From IMG/VR virus record IMGVR_UViG_3300049855_000146, positions 1 to 21,869 of that record: DNA of 21,869 nt; one strand, 5' to 3'. Position 1 is the first letter of the stretch; each line of letters opens with the position of its first letter. A program made the position numbers and the translations under genes. The DNA is from a virus. The notes under the pieces are model-generated. The model saw only the letters and a list, made by a program, of their open reading frames with translations, was not told the origin of the DNA and did not search any database. Positions 20,041 to 21,869 of the stretch are shown here, one piece after another.

Positions 20041-20801
20041 TACTTGGTCTCCTGCGGGTTGAGGGCGCCTTCAAGGGCAGCCCAGGTAAGATCGATTTCG
20101 TCGGGGACGTTGATACCTTGCTTCGTCTCGTAGGCCGGGTTATGGCCAAAGTAAAGGACGCGCTCGCCGGTGGTGCTGGCCTTGCCCTTGGTAATCTGCT
20201 CGCCCTTCCTGTCAAACTTGGCCTTGACGTCGTCCTGGAAGCTGGCAAAGCCGATGATATCCATCTGCTTGGTGATGAACTTGTTAGCCAACTTGCCCAG
20301 CATCAGGCCCCAGGTCTGGTAATCGGCCCCGCTAGGATTCTGGAAAGCCTTAACCGTAGAGTGCGCCAGCAGAAGTACGCCCACACCAAGGGAGCGCAGG
20401 CCCTCAAGAAGAACAAAGAACTCCTTCCAGTGCTCGAAGGCGACCGCGTATCCCTTGCCATAGCCGGGCTCCTCGATATTGGCCCAGCCCTGCTCGGCGC
20501 AGGTGGCGTCGTTGATCCACATGTCCAGGTGGTCCACGGTATCGATCACGATCCACTTGCAGGGCGGCTTGCCACCCTTGGCGGCCTTGCCCACCTCGAT
20601 GAGGGCGGCCTTGACGTCAGCCCAGTTCTTAACCGGCAAGCGGTTGACATCCAGATGACCAGTACGACCCTCGATGTCGAGAAAGAGCACGTCCGGTGCC
20701 CCAGAAGCGAACGTGCTCTTTCCGACACCGGGCGACCCGTGGATCATGATCCGGGGCACAAGGGCTTGCTTGCCCGACTGGATTTTGGCTAGAAAGCTCA
20801 C
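20040..20801 (-). CDS. Sak4-like AAA_24 ATPase, recombination-associated (GTG start)
   Basis: A 253 aa protein with Walker A GSPGVGKST (22-30), a DIEGR segment at 42-46, Walker B KWIVIDTVDHLD (82-93) and GVGVLLLAHS (sensor-like) before residue 160. This is the AAA_24/Sak4 type of RecA-fold ATPase that phages use with an ssDNA-binding protein for annealing and strand transfer. It has no second domain. The gene starts with GTG at 20801 in a GTGA overlap and is followed by the putative ssDNA-binding protein and helicase, the usual Sak4 neighbourhood. It probably loads or anneals single strands during replication and recombination. Confidence 0.8.
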   Translation of the reverse strand: MSFLAKIQSGKQALVPRIMIHGSPGVGKSTFASGAPDVLFLDIEGRTGHLDVNRLPVKNWADVKAALIEVGKAAKGGKPPCKWIVIDTVDHLDMWINDATCAEQGWANIEEPGYGKGYAVAFEHWKEFFVLLEGLRSLGVGVLLLAHSTVKAFQNPSGADYQTWGLMLGKLANKFITKQMDIIGFASFQDDVKAKFDRKGEQITKGKASTTGERVLYFGHNPAYETKQGINVPDEIDLTWAALEGALNPQETK

Positions 20802-21049
20802 TGGAAGATCTCCACTAGAAGGTCCTTTTTCTCTGCGGGAAGGATCATGTCGTTGTTAGACAGGTAACACAGCCCGAAGTAATCGTCAAACGCTTCGTGA
20901 TAGATCGCGTTCGTTTTCTTGTGGCGGAACACACGGCCCTCAGGACGGGTGACCTTGTCAAACTGTGCCACGTCAGGGCCCTCGTGTTGCTGTCCGCAAC
21001 CGTCGTGGACTCCGCGGCCGTGATACCGGCCATTACTCCACCCGGCCAT
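20798..21049 (-). CDS. Small hypothetical protein
   Basis: An 83 aa protein. The N-terminus is Gly/His/Arg-rich (GWSNGRYHGRGVHDGCGQQH) and the rest is mixed (FRHKKTNAIYHEAFDDYFG; LSNNDMILPAEKKDLLVEIF). Only two cysteines are present, so no zinc site is evident. The ATG overlaps the nuclease stop as TAATG, and the stop overlaps the ATPase start as GTGA. The tight coupling on both sides argues it is real and possibly linked to the nuclease and ATPase, but no function can be read from it. Confidence 0.5.
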   Translation of the reverse strand: MAGWSNGRYHGRGVHDGCGQQHEGPDVAQFDKVTRPEGRVFRHKKTNAIYHEAFDDYFGLCYLSNNDMILPAEKKDLLVEIFQ

Positions 21050-21864
21050 TAGCCACTGCTCTTTCTGATCTGAAACAGCCGATCGTTGTCGATACTTTCG
21101 TTACCTCGACAAACATCCAGGTACTCGCAGGCCCGCCCATACGCCCAGCAACTGCGCGGGGCCTTGGGGTAATCAGCCTTCTCCGGGGTACCGGGAACCT
21201 GCGTTGCCACGGTGTGCAGGTCCCGCCAAGTATCGGCCACCTGCTCCTCGGTGAAGGTAAACGTACGCCGCTGAAAGTAGGCGCCAGGGTCGGCCTCGAT
21301 GGTTTCCTGAAGGCGCTTGCCGTAGTCCTCTAGCGACTCCTTGGGCTTACGCTTGATCATGGGCTTACGCGCGACATCGTACAGGACCTCGTTGTAGGTG
21401 TGCCCAGCCGACCACAGCGCCCCGAGGTAGGTCTGGATCTGGCGGTCGTCGAGGACTCGCTCCCAGTACACAGAACCGGCGTCGATGTAACTCGACGTGG
21501 TCTTGTACTCGATCAGGCTGCTAGCGTTGCGAGCGTCAATCCGCCCATGCACACGAATATCAGGGTCCAGTCGATTGCCATCAAAGGCAGGGAGCGAAAA
21601 CTCTTCCTCATAGGCAAGAATGTCAAGGGGATGGTCCTTCCAGTGCTTGACGTAGCACTCGTTCATGACGCGCAGCTTGAGTAGCTCCGCGCCTTCGAGG
21701 CTGCGGGTGTTGGGTTGGCCGTCGCGGAAACTGTGCCACGCCTTGCCGAAGACTAACTCAGCGGCTTCCTCACGAGGCTCGCGGCGCAGTTGGTACCGGA
21801 AATAGAACTTACGCGGGCAAGCCTGCCAGCAGTCGGCAGAGCTTACGCTCAACTTGAAGGCCAC
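21049..21864 (-). CDS. Cas4/RecB-like PD-(D/E)XK nuclease with likely 4Fe-4S site (GTG start)
   Basis: A 271 aa protein of the PDDEXK_1 superfamily. The N-terminal SSADCWQACPRKFYFRYQ has Cys16 before the RK-F motif. FGKAWHSF carries His44. The active site is Asp110 (GRIDA) with Glu119-Tyr-Lys121 (IEYKTT), followed by the QxxxY-like RQIQTYLGAL at 141-150. The C-terminus has Cys239, Cys246 and Cys252 (CWAYGRACEYLDVC), which with Cys16 would hold a 4Fe-4S cluster, as in Cas4 and AddB. The expected activity is a DNA exonuclease making single strands for the downstream Sak4-like ATPase. The GTG start overlaps a TAG of an upstream gene. The gene is complete, as that stop codon is visible at the window edge. 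Confidence 0.85.
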   Translation of the reverse strand: MAFKLSVSSADCWQACPRKFYFRYQLRREPREEAAELVFGKAWHSFRDGQPNTRSLEGAELLKLRVMNECYVKHWKDHPLDILAYEEEFSLPAFDGNRLDPDIRVHGRIDARNASSLIEYKTTSSYIDAGSVYWERVLDDRQIQTYLGALWSAGHTYNEVLYDVARKPMIKRKPKESLEDYGKRLQETIEADPGAYFQRRTFTFTEEQVADTWRDLHTVATQVPGTPEKADYPKAPRSCWAYGRACEYLDVCRGNESIDNDRLFQIRKSSG

Positions 21865-21869
21865 TACTG
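21864..21869 (-). CDS. Last codons of an upstream early gene (partial)
   Basis: The final bases of the window read CAG TAG GTG-type on the minus strand: a TAG stop at 21866-21864 whose last base is the first base of the nuclease GTG. This is the same TAGTG junction found elsewhere in the window, so the early operon probably continues to the right with another gene. Only two codons are visible, so nothing can be said about its product. Confidence 0.3.
   Translation of the reverse strand, partial: Q

Noticed and set aside
19432-20792. Long + strand frames (233 and 224 codons) opposite the ssDNA-binding protein and ATPase
   Set aside because: The minus-strand products have clear ATPase motifs and coupled starts. 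The + frames are Gly/Leu/Val-rich shadows.
1-21869. tRNA genes, CRISPR arrays, insertion sequences or an attachment site
   Set aside because: I saw no cloverleaf-type sequence, no regularly spaced repeats, no transposase or integrase motif and no non-coding gap over 20 bases that could hold them.

Overview
The window is part of the genome of a tailed double-stranded DNA bacteriophage, free-living or integrated. It is GC-rich, has no ribosomal, tRNA or host metabolic genes, and codes almost without gaps. Two convergent gene blocks meet at positions 10267/10268, where their stop codons abut with no spacer. Many genes start with GTG and one with TTG. Most neighbours overlap through TAATG, TAGTG, ATGA or GTGA junctions, so each block looks like one translationally coupled operon. 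No integrase, repressor, terminase, capsid or primase gene is in view. The host cannot be read from the sequence; high GC and two lipobox lipoproteins fit a high-GC bacterium, more likely Gram-negative.

Left block (+ strand, 1-10267), late genes. It opens with the C-terminal 851 residues of a very large virion protein. Next come a tail or adhesin-like structural module (260 and 135 aa proteins, then a paralogous pair of 267 and 291 aa), a small repeat protein, a small membrane-anchored protein, a 411 aa tail fibre, and a protein with a Spherulin-4/GH135-like glycosidase fold. Two small membrane proteins follow (XhlA-like and holin-like), then a trypsin-like serine protease lipoprotein and a protein with an HExxH motif.

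Right block (- strand, read from 21869 down to 10268), early/replication genes. In transcription order: Cas4/RecB-like PD-(D/E)XK nuclease, small unknown, Sak4-like AAA ATPase, putative OB-fold ssDNA-binding protein, DnaB-type helicase, RusA-like resolvase, small unknown, HD-domain phosphohydrolase, DUF3310 protein, M15 peptidase endolysin, metallophosphoesterase, three small proteins (one a zinc-ribbon type, one membrane-anchored), family A DNA polymerase with 3'-5' exonuclease domain, zinc-ribbon protein, MazG/DUF550-like nucleotide pyrophosphohydrolase, Cys-rich lipoprotein, small membrane protein, double zinc-ribbon protein, C39-like cysteine peptidase, and a phage-type Dam adenine methyltransferase.

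The early block combines replication and recombination (polymerase, helicase, ATPase, nuclease, resolvase) with nucleotide-pool enzymes (HD, DUF550, DUF3310). It ends in a less familiar accessory cluster at 10268-12081. The features most worth following are that cluster, the two nucleotide-hydrolase families beside a PolA with Leu at the 762-equivalent position, the Spherulin-4 protein between tail fibre and holin genes, and the protease lipoprotein.
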